NCBI RefSeq assembly: GCF_027158205.1
Contig: NZ_JAPVLU010000005.1
Span: forward strand, 125,251-189,250
Length of the DNA stretch: 64,000 nt
DNA from: Streptomyces sp. H39-S7
GTDB lineage: Bacteria; Actinomycetota; Actinomycetes; Streptomycetales; Streptomycetaceae
Reading direction: 5' to 3'
Below, piece by piece: positions 35,652 through 45,500 of this stretch (position 1 is its first letter; each line of letters starts with the position of its first letter). Both the position numbers and the translations under genes were made by a program. The notes beneath the pieces were generated by a model. That model did no database searches, had not been told where the DNA came from, and saw only the letters and a program-made list of their open reading frames with translations.

Positions 35652-35725
35652 TAGCGGGGACAGGATTTGAACCTGCGACCTCTGGGTTATGAGCCCAGCG
35701 AGCTACCGAGCTGCTCCACCCCGCG
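35652..35725 (-). tRNA. initiator tRNA-fMet (CAT)
   Basis: A 74-nt cloverleaf with anticodon CAT in the loop CTCATAA. Features of the initiator are visible: the first acceptor pair C1-U72 is mismatched, and the anticodon stem CTGGG/CCCAG has three consecutive G:C pairs at the bottom. The T arm is GCAGG-TTCAAAT-CCTGT and the discriminator is A. CCA is not encoded. A strong terminator follows. Confidence 0.95.
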
Positions 35726-35820
35726 CCGTTGAACGCAACCCTACGGGGTGGGGGACGCAGGACCAAATCATTACCGGCACCGGGCGGCGGACCGGCCGCC
35801 CGGAGCCGGACCCCGACCTG

Positions 35821-36483
35821 TCAGAGCCGGACCACGACCTGGTCGAGGTCCTTGCGGTGGATGTCCGGGACCCGGGCGCCTTCCGCCGGATAGCCGACCG
35901 GGATGACGTACGAGGCACGCTCCTCCGGAGGGCGGTCGCAGACGTCGTTCAAGAAGCGCATCGGGCTCGGTGTGTGCGTGAGGGTGGCCAGGCCCGCCTG
36001 GTGGAGGGAGGCGAGCAGGAGGCCGACGGCGATGCCCACCGACTCCTTGGTGTAGTAGGGGCGCGGCGACCCCGGACCCTTGTGCACCTCGAAGACGACG
36101 ATGACGGCCGGGGCGTTCTCCAGGAACGGCTTGTGCCAGTCGGTGCCGATCGGGGCCAGGGCCTCCAGCCACTCCTCGGAGGCCCGCCGCTCGTAGAACT
36201 CGCGCTCCTCGGCCTCGGCCGCCTCGCGCAGGACGCGTTTGCGCTCCGGGTCGGTGAGGACGACGAACCGCCAGGGCTGCACGTTCGCCCCGCTCGGGGC
36301 GGTGGCCGCGGTGCGGATCGCCCATTCGACGACGCCCTGCGGGATCGGTTGGGAGGAGAAGTCCCGCACGGTCCGCCGGCTCGCCATGACCTCGTGGAAG
36401 GCCCGGCTGCGCGCCTCCGCCTCGTGGGCGGGGACCGTGTGGGGGTGGAGCGGCACCGTCGGGTATGCGGAGTCGTCGACCAT
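35821..36483 (-). CDS. nitroreductase-family flavoprotein with iodotyrosine deiodinase-type residues
   Basis: A 220-aa FMN-dependent nitroreductase-fold protein. FMN-binding segments are SRRTVRDFSS (residues 35-44) and TAPSGANVQPW (61-71). In the active-site lid, E93, Y97 and K118 have exactly the spacing (4 and 21) of the Glu-Tyr-Lys triad with which iodotyrosine deiodinase grips the zwitterion of halotyrosine. A halotyrosine dehalogenase or a related amino acid-type activity is therefore plausible. ATG at 36483 has GAGGTG upstream. The gene stands alone after the tRNA. Confidence 0.88.
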   Translation of the reverse strand: MVDDSAYPTVPLHPHTVPAHEAEARSRAFHEVMASRRTVRDFSSQPIPQGVVEWAIRTAATAPSGANVQPWRFVVLTDPERKRVLREAAEAEEREFYERRASEEWLEALAPIGTDWHKPFLENAPAVIVVFEVHKGPGSPRPYYTKESVGIAVGLLLASLHQAGLATLTHTPSPMRFLNDVCDRPPEERASYVIPVGYPAEGARVPDIHRKDLDQVVVRL

Positions 36484-36807
36484 GCCCACACCTCAGCACA
36501 TCGCGCGCCGCCGCGGAAGACGGCACCCGCGGACTAGCCCCCGGAAAACGCGTTGCACGCCCCCAGCCCCCGGCGTAACGTCGTTGTCGGCCCTGTTGTC
36601 GTCGATCGGAGAAGGCCGTTGCTGGTTTGAGGTCATGAGACACCGCGCCCGTGGGTATTCCCCCGTGGCCCGAGTGCGACCTCGGCAGTGACCCGCCGTC
36701 CGTTCCGCCAGGGCGTCACCACCCAGTCATCTCCCCTCCGGGGTTGAGCCGCGTCGCGTTCCGGTGTCTCCGCAGTTGCCGTCCCATCCAGCAACCAGGA
36801 GGCCTCC
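36484..36807 (+). promoter_or_regulatory. leader region of the second ABC-F gene, possible attenuator
   Basis: No long gene lies here. The 200 nt before the ABC-F start contain GAGACACCG (36637-36645) and its complement CGGTGTCTC (36762-36770), which would pair across a short open frame, and a CCCC-TCC-GGGG mini-hairpin at 36732-36744. Antibiotic-inducible ABC-F genes are often controlled by such leader peptide/hairpin attenuators. This is a candidate only. Confidence 0.4.
36688..36747 (+). CDS. possible 19-aa leader peptide of the ABC-F gene
   Basis: GTG at 36688 begins a 19-codon frame (TRRPFRQGVTTQSSPLRG) ending in TGA at 36745. It has no good ribosome site. It lies between the two complementary 9-mers of the leader, so ribosome stalling on it could alter pairing. 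Conservation would be needed to accept it. Confidence 0.25.
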   Translation: MTRRPFRQGVTTQSSPLRG

Positions 36808-38445
36808 ATGTCATTCGCACCCTCGTCCATCCTCTGCACCCGCCTCTCCTTCTCCTGGCCCGACGGCACCCCCGTGCTCGACGGCTTCGACTTCGCCGCC
36901 GGGGCCGGCCGCACCGGGCTGATCGGGCTCAACGGCTCGGGGAAGTCGACACTGCTGCGCCTCATCGCCGGTGAACTGCGCCCGGCCGACGGGCAGGTGA
37001 AGGTGTCCGGTGAGATCGGCTACCTCCCGCAGAACGTCTCGCTCGACACGTCCGTCCGGGTCGACACCGCGCTCGGCATCGACGCGACCCGCGCCGCCCT
37101 GCACGCCATCGAGGGCGGCGACGCGAGCGAGGAGCACTTCGCCGCGGTCGGCGACGACTGGGACGTGGAGGAGCGCGCCCTCGCCACCCTCGACCAGCTC
37201 GGCCTCGGCCACATCTCCCTCGACCGCACCATCGGCGAGGTCTCGGGCGGCGAGTCGGTCCTGCTGCGACTGGCCGCCCTGCTGCTGCGCCGGCCCGACG
37301 TCCTGCTGCTCGACGAACCGACGAACAACCTGGACCTGGACGCCCGGCGCCGCCTCCACGACGCCGTCGCGTCCTGGTCGGGGCTGCTGCTCGTGGTCAG
37401 CCACGACCGGGAGCTGCTGGAGCTGGTCGACCGGATCGCCGAGCTGCGCGGCGGCGAGACGCACTGGTACGGCGGGAACTTCTCGGCGTACGAGGAGGCC
37501 GTCACCGTCGAGCAGGAGGCGGCGGAGCGGATGGTGCGGGCGGCCGGGACCGATGTGCGCCGGCAGAAGCGCGAACTGGCCGAAGCCCGGGTCAAACTGG
37601 CCCACAGGGCGCGCTACGGCCAGAAGATGTACGACTCCAAGCGCGAGCCGAAGATCGTCATGAACCAGCGCAAGCGCGACGCCCAGGTCTCCGCGGGCAA
37701 GCACCACACCCTGCACATCGAGAAACTGGAGGAGGCGAAGGAGCGGCTCGACGAGGCCGTCGAGGCGGTCAGGGACGACCGTGAGATCCGGATCGACCTG
37801 CCCCACACCGCCGTTCCCGCCGGCAGGACCGTACTGACCCTGCACGGGTTGGAGGTCCGCTACGGTGCCCGCGCCGAGCTGGAGGTGCGCGGACCGGAGC
37901 GGATCGCGTTGCTGGGCCGCAACGGCGCGGGCAAGTCCACCCTGCTGCGGACGATCGCCGGGCAGATCGAGCCGGTGGTGGGCGAGGCGGTGGCGCACGT
38001 GCCGATGCGGTACCTGCCGCAGCGGCTCGACCTGCTCGACGACGAGCTGACGGTCGCGGGCAACGTCGCCCGCTTCGCGCCCGGCGCGACCGACAACCAG
38101 ATCAGGGCGCGGCTGGCCCGTTTCCTCTTCCGGGGCGGGCGGGCCGACCAGCCGGTCGGCACCCTCTCCGGCGGTGAACGGTTCCGCGCCTCGCTCGCCG
38201 CGCTGATGCTCGCCGACCCCGCCCCGCAACTGCTGCTGCTCGACGAGCCGACGAACAACCTGGACCTGGCCAGCGTGCGCCGGCTCACCGCCGCCCTGGC
38301 CTCGTACCAGGGGGCGCTGATCGTGGCAGGTCACGATCTGCCGTTCCTGCGCGGCATCGGCATCACCCGCTGGGTGCGGCTCGACGGCGAGCTGGCGGGC
38401 ATCGATCCGCCCACCGCCGACGGGGAGCCGGAGAGGGAGGTGTGA
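36808..38445 (+). CDS. ABC-F family ATPase, antibiotic-resistance-like
   Basis: A 545-aa duplicated ATPase without membrane spans. Walker A motifs are GLNGSGKST (40-48) and GRNGAGKST (about residue 371); signatures are VSGGE and LSGGE; Walker B segments are LLLDEPTNNLDL in both halves. The linker between the halves is charged and helical (VEQEAAERMVRAAG to EAVEAVRDD). It resembles the ribosome-protecting ABC-F proteins of antibiotic producers more than the other ABC-F gene of this window does. AGGAGG lies upstream of ATG 36808, within a GGAGGCCTCC palindrome. The leader could act as an attenuator. The stop lies in a 13-bp tandem duplication. Confidence 0.87.
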   Translation: MSFAPSSILCTRLSFSWPDGTPVLDGFDFAAGAGRTGLIGLNGSGKSTLLRLIAGELRPADGQVKVSGEIGYLPQNVSLDTSVRVDTALGIDATRAALHAIEGGDASEEHFAAVGDDWDVEERALATLDQLGLGHISLDRTIGEVSGGESVLLRLAALLLRRPDVLLLDEPTNNLDLDARRRLHDAVASWSGLLLVVSHDRELLELVDRIAELRGGETHWYGGNFSAYEEAVTVEQEAAERMVRAAGTDVRRQKRELAEARVKLAHRARYGQKMYDSKREPKIVMNQRKRDAQVSAGKHHTLHIEKLEEAKERLDEAVEAVRDDREIRIDLPHTAVPAGRTVLTLHGLEVRYGARAELEVRGPERIALLGRNGAGKSTLLRTIAGQIEPVVGEAVAHVPMRYLPQRLDLLDDELTVAGNVARFAPGATDNQIRARLARFLFRGGRADQPVGTLSGGERFRASLAALMLADPAPQLLLLDEPTNNLDLASVRRLTAALASYQGALIVAGHDLPFLRGIGITRWVRLDGELAGIDPPTADGEPEREV

Positions 38446-38462
38446 GCTGGAGGTGTGAGCTG
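38437..38462 (+). repeat. 13-bp tandem duplication across the ABC-F stop codon
   Basis: GAGGTGTGAGCTG occurs twice head to tail; the first copy holds the ABC-F stop (TGA), and a third partial copy GAGGTTTG follows. Confidence 0.9.
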
Positions 38463-38500
38463 GAGGTTTGGGAACGTCGGCGGTCCGACAGGAATGAAAG

Positions 38501-39442
38501 ATGGACCCTCGTACAGTCGTTCCCTCTTCGCTGTCCCTTGCGCTCTCCGACGAGGTGCGGGACGCCCTCGACCGGCGCGCGCCCGTGGTGGCCCTCGAAT
38601 CGACGATCATCGCCCACGGCCTCCCCCGGCCCCGCAACCTGCGGGTGGCCGTGGAGCTGGAGGAGATCGTCCGCGCGGCGGGCGCCGTTCCGGCGACCGT
38701 CGCCGTCCTCGACGGGATCGCGCACGTCGGGCTGGGCAAGGACCAGCTGGAGCGGGTCGCGAGCGACCAGGACCTGCGCAAACTCGGCTTCCGTGACCTC
38801 GCGCCGGCCCTGGCCACCGGCGCGAGCGGTGCCACGACGGTCTCCGGCACGGCGTTCCTGGCCGCCCGTGCCGGGATCCGGATCTTCGCCACCGGCGGTC
38901 TCGGCGGGGTGCACCGCGACTGGGTCAGCCATCAGGACGAGTCCGCGGACCTGCGGCTGCTCGCCCGCACCCGCGTCACGGTCGTCTGCGCCGGGGTGAA
39001 GTCGATTCTCGACGTGCCGGCAACCCTGCAGCGGCTGGAGACGCTCGGCGTCGGCGTCGTCGGCTTCCGGACCGGCACCTTCCCCGGCTTCTACCTGACG
39101 AGTTCCGGCGAACCACTGGACTGGACGGTGCACGAGCCGTCCGAGGTCGCCGCGGTGATGAGCGCCCAGGACGCGCTGGGAGGTCCGGGCGCCGCGCTGA
39201 TCGTGGCCAATCCTGTGCCCGAGGCCGAGCAGCTCGATCCCGCGCTGCACGACCGGGTCCTGGTCGCCGCCCACGAGGCCGCCCATGCGGCCGGGATCAC
39301 CGGCCAGGCCATCACCCCGTTCCTGCTCGCGTACTTCGCCGAACACACCGGCGGCGCCTCCCTGGAGGCGAATCTGGCGGCGGTGCGGGGCAACGTCCGG
39401 CTCGCCGCCGCGATAGCCGGGCACTGGTCGCGGCTCGCATGA
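38501..39442 (+). CDS. psuG: pseudouridine-5'-phosphate glycosidase
   Basis: A 313-aa enzyme that cleaves the C-C glycosidic bond of pseudouridine 5'-phosphate to ribose 5-phosphate and uracil. Family blocks ALESTIIAHGLPRP, ATGGLGGVHR and VCAGVKSILDVPATLQRLETLGV are evident, with the catalytic Lys in the last. ATG 38501 has AGGA about seven bases upstream. The stop overlaps the start of a PfkB-type kinase as ATGA, giving a two-gene pseudouridine salvage operon. Confidence 0.94.
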   Translation: MDPRTVVPSSLSLALSDEVRDALDRRAPVVALESTIIAHGLPRPRNLRVAVELEEIVRAAGAVPATVAVLDGIAHVGLGKDQLERVASDQDLRKLGFRDLAPALATGASGATTVSGTAFLAARAGIRIFATGGLGGVHRDWVSHQDESADLRLLARTRVTVVCAGVKSILDVPATLQRLETLGVGVVGFRTGTFPGFYLTSSGEPLDWTVHEPSEVAAVMSAQDALGGPGAALIVANPVPEAEQLDPALHDRVLVAAHEAAHAAGITGQAITPFLLAYFAEHTGGASLEANLAAVRGNVRLAAAIAGHWSRLA

Positions 39443-40332
39443 CCACGACCGGGACGTCCCTGCTGGTCATCGGGGACGTCGTCACCGACATCGTGGCCCT
39501 GCACCACAAACCGCTCGCGCCCGACACCGACACCTCCGCCCGGATCGCGGTCCGGCCCGGCGGATCCGGCGCCAACACCGCCTCCTGGGCGGCCCGTTCG
39601 GGCGCCGACGTGCGACTGCTGGCCCGCGCCGGGACGGATTCCGCCGACTGGCACCGGGACGTACTGCGGCACTGCGGGGTGCGCGCGCACCTGCGCGTCG
39701 ACCCGTCGCTGCCGACCGCCGTCGTCATCGCGCTGGTCGACGCGGCAGCGGAGCGCACCCTGGTCACCGACAGCGGCGCGAGCGTGCGGCTCGGCCCGGC
39801 GGACTGGGACGCGGCGCTGCTCGACGGAGCCGGCCAACTGCACCTCTCCGGCTACCTGTTCTTCAACGAACCCGGCCGGCGACTCGCCGCGCTGGCCATG
39901 GCCGCGGCCCGCGAACGCGGCATCCCGGTGAGCGTGGACCCCGCCTCCACCGGTTTCATCCAGCAGCTCGGGGTCCGCTCCTTCCTGGACGCCATCGCGG
40001 GTGCGGACCTGCTGCTGCCGAACCTCGCCGAGGCCCGGTTGCTGACCGGTGTATCCGATCCCGTGGGCGCCGCCGAGCAGTTGAGCGCCGCCCATGGAGT
40101 GGCGGTGGTGAAACTCGGCGGCGCCGGAGCCCTGGTGGCCGAGCGCGGCACGCTCACCGCCCGTGTGCCCGGCGCCGCGGCCGACGCCGTCGACACCACG
40201 GGCGCCGGCGACGCCTTCGCCGGCGGCTTCCTGGCGGCGCGACTCACCGGCGCGGACCTGGCCGGGGCCGCCGCCGCGGGCTGCCGGACGGGGGCGGCGG
40301 CGGTCGCCACGGTGGGCGGCCGGCCGGAATAG
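39439..40332 (+). CDS. PfkB-family carbohydrate kinase, probable pseudouridine kinase
   Basis: A 297-aa ribokinase-family protein. The N-terminal GGSGANTA block and the C-terminal DTTGAGDAFAGGF block with the catalytic Asp are present. Being coupled to psuG by ATGA, it most likely phosphorylates pseudouridine to the glycosidase substrate (PsuK role); a general nucleoside or sugar kinase is the alternative. The stop is the first element of a run of three 16-bp tandem repeats. Confidence 0.88.
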   Translation: MTTTGTSLLVIGDVVTDIVALHHKPLAPDTDTSARIAVRPGGSGANTASWAARSGADVRLLARAGTDSADWHRDVLRHCGVRAHLRVDPSLPTAVVIALVDAAAERTLVTDSGASVRLGPADWDAALLDGAGQLHLSGYLFFNEPGRRLAALAMAAARERGIPVSVDPASTGFIQQLGVRSFLDAIAGADLLLPNLAEARLLTGVSDPVGAAEQLSAAHGVAVVKLGGAGALVAERGTLTARVPGAAADAVDTTGAGDAFAGGFLAARLTGADLAGAAAAGCRTGAAAVATVGGRPE

Positions 40333-40379
40333 CCGACGGCTGGAACAGTCGACGGCCGGAACAGTCGACGGCCGGAATA
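40332..40379 (+). repeat. three 16-bp tandem repeats after the kinase stop codon
   Basis: Units begin at 40332, 40348 and 40364; the middle one reads GTCGACGGCCGGAACA, and the outer two differ at two or three positions. They start on the last base of the TAG stop. Confidence 0.9.
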
Positions 40380-40491
40380 ATCATGGGACCCGCACGCCGG
40401 GATGCGGCAGGGTGATCATCGTCGGCGATCGCGCAGCGAGTCGGTTCCCCACCGTCGGCCGATTCCGCAACCACCCGAAGGAGCAGCGTCC

Positions 40492-41457
40492 ATGCGCACC
40501 ACCACTCTCGGCAGCAAGGGCCCCGAAGTCGGCGTCGTCGGACTCGGCTGCATGGGCATGACCCATGCCTACGACCCGAGCGGCCGGGACGACACGGTCT
40601 CTGTCGAGGTCGTCCGCCGCGCCCTCGACCTGGGGGTCACGCTGATCGACACCGCCGACGCCTACGGCCCCTACACCAACGAGGAGTTGGTCGGCCGCGC
40701 CCTCGCGGGCCCCCACCGGGAGCGCGCCGTACTGGCCACCAAAGTGGGCCTGGTCCTGACCGGCACGGAGGAGGGACGGCCGGTCTACGGCCGGAACGGC
40801 CGGCCGGAGCACATCAAGGCGTCGATCGACGCGAGCCTGCGCCGGCTGGGCACCGATCACGTCGACCTCTACCAGCTGCACCGCATCGACGCCGAGGTCC
40901 CCGTCGAGGAGACCTGGGGCGCCCTCGCGGAGGTGGTGGCCGCCGGCAAGGCCCGCCGGATCGGCCTGTCCGAAGCGACGGTCGAGGAGATCGAGCGGGC
41001 CCACGCCCTCCACCCGGTCGCCTCCGTCCAGTCGGAGCTCTCCCTGTGGACCCGCGACGCGCTCGCGGACGTCCTGCCGTACTGCGAACGCGAGGGCATC
41101 GCCTTCCTGCCGTTCTCCCCGCTGGGCCGCGGCTTCCTCGCCGGTCGCTTCAGCTCGTACGACGACCTCCCCGCCGACGACATGCGCCGCAACCTCCCCC
41201 GCTTCCAGCAGGACGCGCTGCGCACCAACCTCGCCATGGTCGGCACGGTCCGCGCCATCGCCGAGCGCATCGGCGCCACCCCTGCCCAGGTCGCCCTCGC
41301 CTGGGTCCTCGCACAGGGCCGCCACGTCGTCCCCATCCCCGGCACCAAGACCCCGAAGTACCTCGCCGACAACGCGGGCGCCGCCGACCTCACCCTCTCC
41401 CCCGCCGACCTCACCGAACTGAACGACCTCCCGGCCGCCACGGGCACCCGCTACTGA
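40492..41457 (+). CDS. aldo/keto reductase
   Basis: A 321-aa NADPH-dependent (beta/alpha)8-barrel oxidoreductase. The catalytic tetrad is visible: Asp and Tyr in DTADAYG (about 50-56), Lys in LATKVG and His in LYQLHRID. The length and the C-terminal PIPGTKTPKYL block match the AKR13-type proteins common in actinobacteria; substrate is unknown. AAGGAG is nine bases before ATG 40492, so the open upstream sequence is not coding. Confidence 0.92.
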   Translation: MRTTTLGSKGPEVGVVGLGCMGMTHAYDPSGRDDTVSVEVVRRALDLGVTLIDTADAYGPYTNEELVGRALAGPHRERAVLATKVGLVLTGTEEGRPVYGRNGRPEHIKASIDASLRRLGTDHVDLYQLHRIDAEVPVEETWGALAEVVAAGKARRIGLSEATVEEIERAHALHPVASVQSELSLWTRDALADVLPYCEREGIAFLPFSPLGRGFLAGRFSSYDDLPADDMRRNLPRFQQDALRTNLAMVGTVRAIAERIGATPAQVALAWVLAQGRHVVPIPGTKTPKYLADNAGAADLTLSPADLTELNDLPAATGTRY

Positions 41458-41636
41458 CGGCCGCCGCCCAGCGGGGATCACGCCCCCGGGGATCGCGGCC
41501 GCCACGCGCACCCGCCAGAGCGAGCACTTCCGCGCGCCCGATGGCGCTCTCGGCGGAGCGCGAGGAAGGTGGTCAGTGAGGGGTACGCAGCCGCGCGGGC
41601 CCGCGCCCGTGGCGGACCACCGCTGGGAGACGCACG

Positions 41637-42428
41637 ATGTCCGAAGTCACCGCACCTTACGAACCCGGAACACCATGTTGGGTCGACCTGATGGTCCCGG
41701 ACCAGCAGGCCGCCCTGGACTTCTACCGCGACCTCTTCGGCTGGCAGGGCGAGATCGGCCCCGAAGAGTTCGGCGGCTACTCGATCTGCACGCTGAAGGG
41801 CAAGCCGGTCGCGGGCATGATGAAGTCGATGGCGATGGGCGACCAGCCCCCACCGCCACCCAACTGGACCAGCTACTTCAGCTCCGCGGACGCCGACGCC
41901 ACGGAGGCCGCCATCCGTGCGAACGGCGGCACCTTGATCGTGTCCGCCACGGACGTCGGTGGCATCGGCCGGATGCTGATCGGCGTGGACCCGCAGGGCG
42001 CGGTGTTCGGTGTGTGGCAACCGAAGGGTTTCGACGGCGCCGCGATCGTCAACGAGCCCGGCGCCCTGGTCTGGAACCAGCTCAGCACCCCCGACCCGAA
42101 GGGTGCCGGCGTCTTCTACCAGGCGGCCCTGGGTCTGGAGGCCGGCCCCATGCCGGACATGCCGGAGTTCACCGGCCTCCAGGTCAAGGGCCGCACCATC
42201 GGCGGGGTGCAGGGCATGGAGAACCTGCCGGAAGGCGTCCCGCCGCACTGGCTGGTGAACTTCTGCGTGGACGACGTCGACAGCACGGCGGACGCGCTGG
42301 TGCGCGCCGGCGGCTCGCTGATGGCGCCGCCCTTCGACATGGACAAGGTCGGCCGCATGGCGGTCGTCCTGGACCCGCAGGGCGCCGCCTTCGCGATCGT
42401 CGCGACGAACGAACCCGTCAAGCCCTGA
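41637..42428 (+). CDS. VOC (glyoxalase/bleomycin resistance fold) protein, two domains
   Basis: A 263-aa protein made of two vicinal-oxygen-chelate modules (about residues 10-125 and 140-258), each with the DFYRDLFGW or VFYQAALGL type helix and a FGVWQP or FAIVAT type end strand. Metal-binding residues are not fully conserved, as in the mycobacterial CFP32-like group, so a glyoxalase activity is not assured. It converges on the large HEAT-type gene. Confidence 0.85.
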   Translation: MSEVTAPYEPGTPCWVDLMVPDQQAALDFYRDLFGWQGEIGPEEFGGYSICTLKGKPVAGMMKSMAMGDQPPPPPNWTSYFSSADADATEAAIRANGGTLIVSATDVGGIGRMLIGVDPQGAVFGVWQPKGFDGAAIVNEPGALVWNQLSTPDPKGAGVFYQAALGLEAGPMPDMPEFTGLQVKGRTIGGVQGMENLPEGVPPHWLVNFCVDDVDSTADALVRAGGSLMAPPFDMDKVGRMAVVLDPQGAAFAIVATNEPVKP

Positions 42429-42448
42429 CCCGCCCGCGCCGCGCCCCC

Positions 42449-42495
42449 GGCCGGTCGCGTCAGGGCCGGATCACCCTGTCCTGACACGACCGGCC
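42449..42495. terminator. bidirectional terminator between the VOC gene and the HEAT-type gene
   Basis: Arms GGCCGGTCGCGTCAGG and CCTGACACGACCGGCC pair with one mismatch in 16 bp around a 15-nt loop, 20 nt after the VOC stop and 11 nt beyond the stop of the convergent gene. Confidence 0.75.
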
Positions 42496-42505
42496 GCGCA
42501 CGGCC

Positions 42506-45500
42506 CTACTCGGGTGACGTGGCCAGCCGCAGGGCCCCGTCCCGCACGTCCGGGTCCGCGTGGCGGCGCAGCAGCCGTAGCTGCTCACGCCAGGTCTCCG
42601 ACCACTGCGTGTGACTGCCGCCCACGTCGGTGACGGTGACGGCGAGCAGCCCCGCGGAGTAGCCGTCGGCCACGGACAGCTCTTGGACCGCGCACAGCAG
42701 AACATCGGAGGTTCCCGCGGGCCCCGCCATCCGCAGCCGTCCGTGCACAACCTCGGCGGCCCGTAGGGCGAGCGCGGGCCGTCCTTCGGTCAGTCGCGCG
42801 AGTCGGACGAGGGCCGCCGTGAACGCTTCCGGCTCGGCGTGCGCGTCGACGGCGTTCGCCAGGACCTGAGCGGCCTCCGGCAGGAACGTGCCGGACCCGG
42901 CGAGGAGCTCGCCGACCACCGCGGCGACAGCCCGGGCAGTACCCGACGCCTGACGGGCGTGGCCCGCCAACTGCTTGGCGAGAGCCTCCACGCGGCGCCG
43001 GGCCGGCCGGTCACGGTCCGGTTCGGCGTCCGGCTCGCCCGGAAGGCCGGCCGCCGCCATCAGCGACGTCAGGGCACGGGCCAGCGGGCCACTCGGGTCG
43101 TCCAAGTTGTCCGGGTTGCCGAGCTCCGGCCCGGCCGGCCCGGAGATCGCCAGCGCGACCAGCGCCGCGCCCGCCGCGGGCCAGGTCCGCCGGTTGTCCA
43201 GGTCGGTGACGGCGGACACCAGCACCTCCGCCGCGTCCGGCGCCCACGGGGTCCACCGCGGAAGTGCCTCGAACCCGCGCAGGGCGGTCTCCGGGTCGGC
43301 GCTGTCGCACACGGCCGTGACGAGCCGCGCGTAACGCGTGCGGTGCCGTTCCGCGAGGTCGAGCGGATGGGCGCGGAGCACGGCCTGACGCACCTCGGAC
43401 CCTCCGGACGCCGCCGCTTCCAGCAGATCCCACGCCGGATCGCAGTCGAGCAGCCCCGTCGCGAACGCCACGCACGCGGCCCGCACGTCACGGTGCTGGC
43501 CGGCCCGCCCGTACGCGTCGGCGAGCAGGACGGCCGCTTCCGCCGGCGGAAGCCGGGTGGCGGCCAACCGGGCCGCCTCCTTGCGGCCGGTCACCTTCGT
43601 CGGGGCGCCGTCCTCGGGCAGCAGTACGGCGTGCAGGGACGCACGCAGCCGGGAGGGCTCGACGTACAGCGTCGCGCGGGTCGCCGCGTAGGCCGCCACC
43701 CGCGCGCGCTCGCCGCCGACGCGCGCGAGCAGGTCCGGCAGGGCCTCCCCGGGCCGGTCCGTCCACACCAGCGCGCCGAGCGCGGCTTCGGCGAGCGGCA
43801 CGCTGGTGGAGCTGATGAATCGGCGGACCATGTCGGCGCCGAGCTCCGGTATGACGGCGGCCTGGGAGATCGCCGAGGTGCGTTGATGCATGTGCAGCGA
43901 GGCGTCATCCGCGCGCCGGGCCAGCAGCCGCGCGGCGGCGGCCTGGTGGCGGGGCAGCCAGCGGTTCACCGAGCTGTCGATCCACGGCATCCAAGGGGCG
44001 CCTTCGACCAGGAAGCGGCCGTAGGGCGGAATGTCGCCCAGGACGGCGTCGAGCAGATCGGTGCGGTGCTCGGTCAGCACCGTCAGGACGGGCGACAGCA
44101 CTGCCGCCGACGGTTCGAGCTCGAGGATCGCGGCCACCTCGGCGTCTCGATCCGACGAGCCCTCGAGCCAGTACTCGATGGCCTGCTGCACCGTCGCGTT
44201 GTTGCCGAACAGGATTGCCTGCCACAGCAGTTCACGCAGCTGGGGCATGCCGCGGGCGCGCCGGCCCAGCGAGCGGGTGAGGGCGAACGTCAGGGTGTGG
44301 TCCGCCTTGTCCGCGCCCGCTTCCAGCCACGGCCGCAGTGCCTCGAACACCTCGTGTTCCTGATCCCGCCGCAACCCCTCGTCCAGCCGGCCCAGATCGA
44401 CGCCACCGGCGGACCCGTGCAGGCGCTCCAGCGTGCTCAAGGCCCAACCGACCAAGCCCTGTTCGCCGGTGGCAGCATGTTCGCGCAGCAGATGGACGGC
44501 GAGCGTGCGCAGGGCGTGGTGGGTCTGCCGGGACGAGTCGCGCGCCTCGATCGCATCAGTGGTGATGCGCCCGAGGGCGCCCGCGTCATCATCCGTGAAA
44601 AGCCGGGGATGCGTCTCCGCGAGCGCCGCGAGCGCGGCGGACCGTACCGGATCCTGCTCATTGCGCAGGCGCTCCAGCGCGCCCAGCACCTCGGTGACCC
44701 GCGCGGGCTCACCGGAACGGGCCACGTTGCGCACCAGCAGCGGCCACGCCCGCGCCCGCTCCTCGGCCGCGGGGCGGCGGGTCCCGGCGGTCAGCTCCTC
44801 GACCGCCTCTTCCACCGGCAGGTAGGAGACCGCGGTCAGCACCGTCAGCCAGGATGCCCCGCGCTCGCGCGCCTGAGCGACCATCCGCCGCGCCTCCGAC
44901 TCACGGCGCGCGTGCGGAAGGACGGCGAGCAGCACGGGGTCGAAGGCCGCGCGACTCAGGTCCTGTCCGCTGGTGAAAGCGTCGAACAGCTCGTTGCGCC
45001 GGGACGGCGGCACCACCTTCAGCACCTGGGCGAGACGCGCGTGGTCCTGGCTCATGGCCCGGCCGAAATCCGCGAGTTCGGGCGCGCCCAGGCGTACGAG
45101 ACGCCGCAGGGTCGACCGCTTGAGGCCCCCCCGCCGCAGCGCGTCGACCCGCTCGGGAGCCAGAAGGTAGCGCAGGGCACGGCCGGGAGCCGCCGACACG
45201 AGATCGTCTATCCGGTCCAGTACCCGGGCCGGAAGCGGCCCAGGACACAGCCGCTCCAGCAGCTCGAGCACGCGTTCCGGCTCCGCCGTCAGCGCCGCCG
45301 CCACTCCCGCGCCCCGCCGGTCCCACCAGCCGCCGCGCATGGTCTCGGGCAGCGCCTCGAGCTGACGCCCCGCCTCGTCGAGCACGGCGACAGGATGCCG
45401 CAGCCCCAACACCGCCCACCCGCTGACGGCATGCGCCAGTTCCGGCAGCAGCCGCACCACGGTGGCCGGACCGCAGCCGGCCAGCAGCCGGGCCGCTTCG

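Noticed and set aside
35652..35725. tRNA-Met as an elongator
   Set aside because: The C1-U72 mismatch and three G:C pairs in the anticodon stem identify the initiator.
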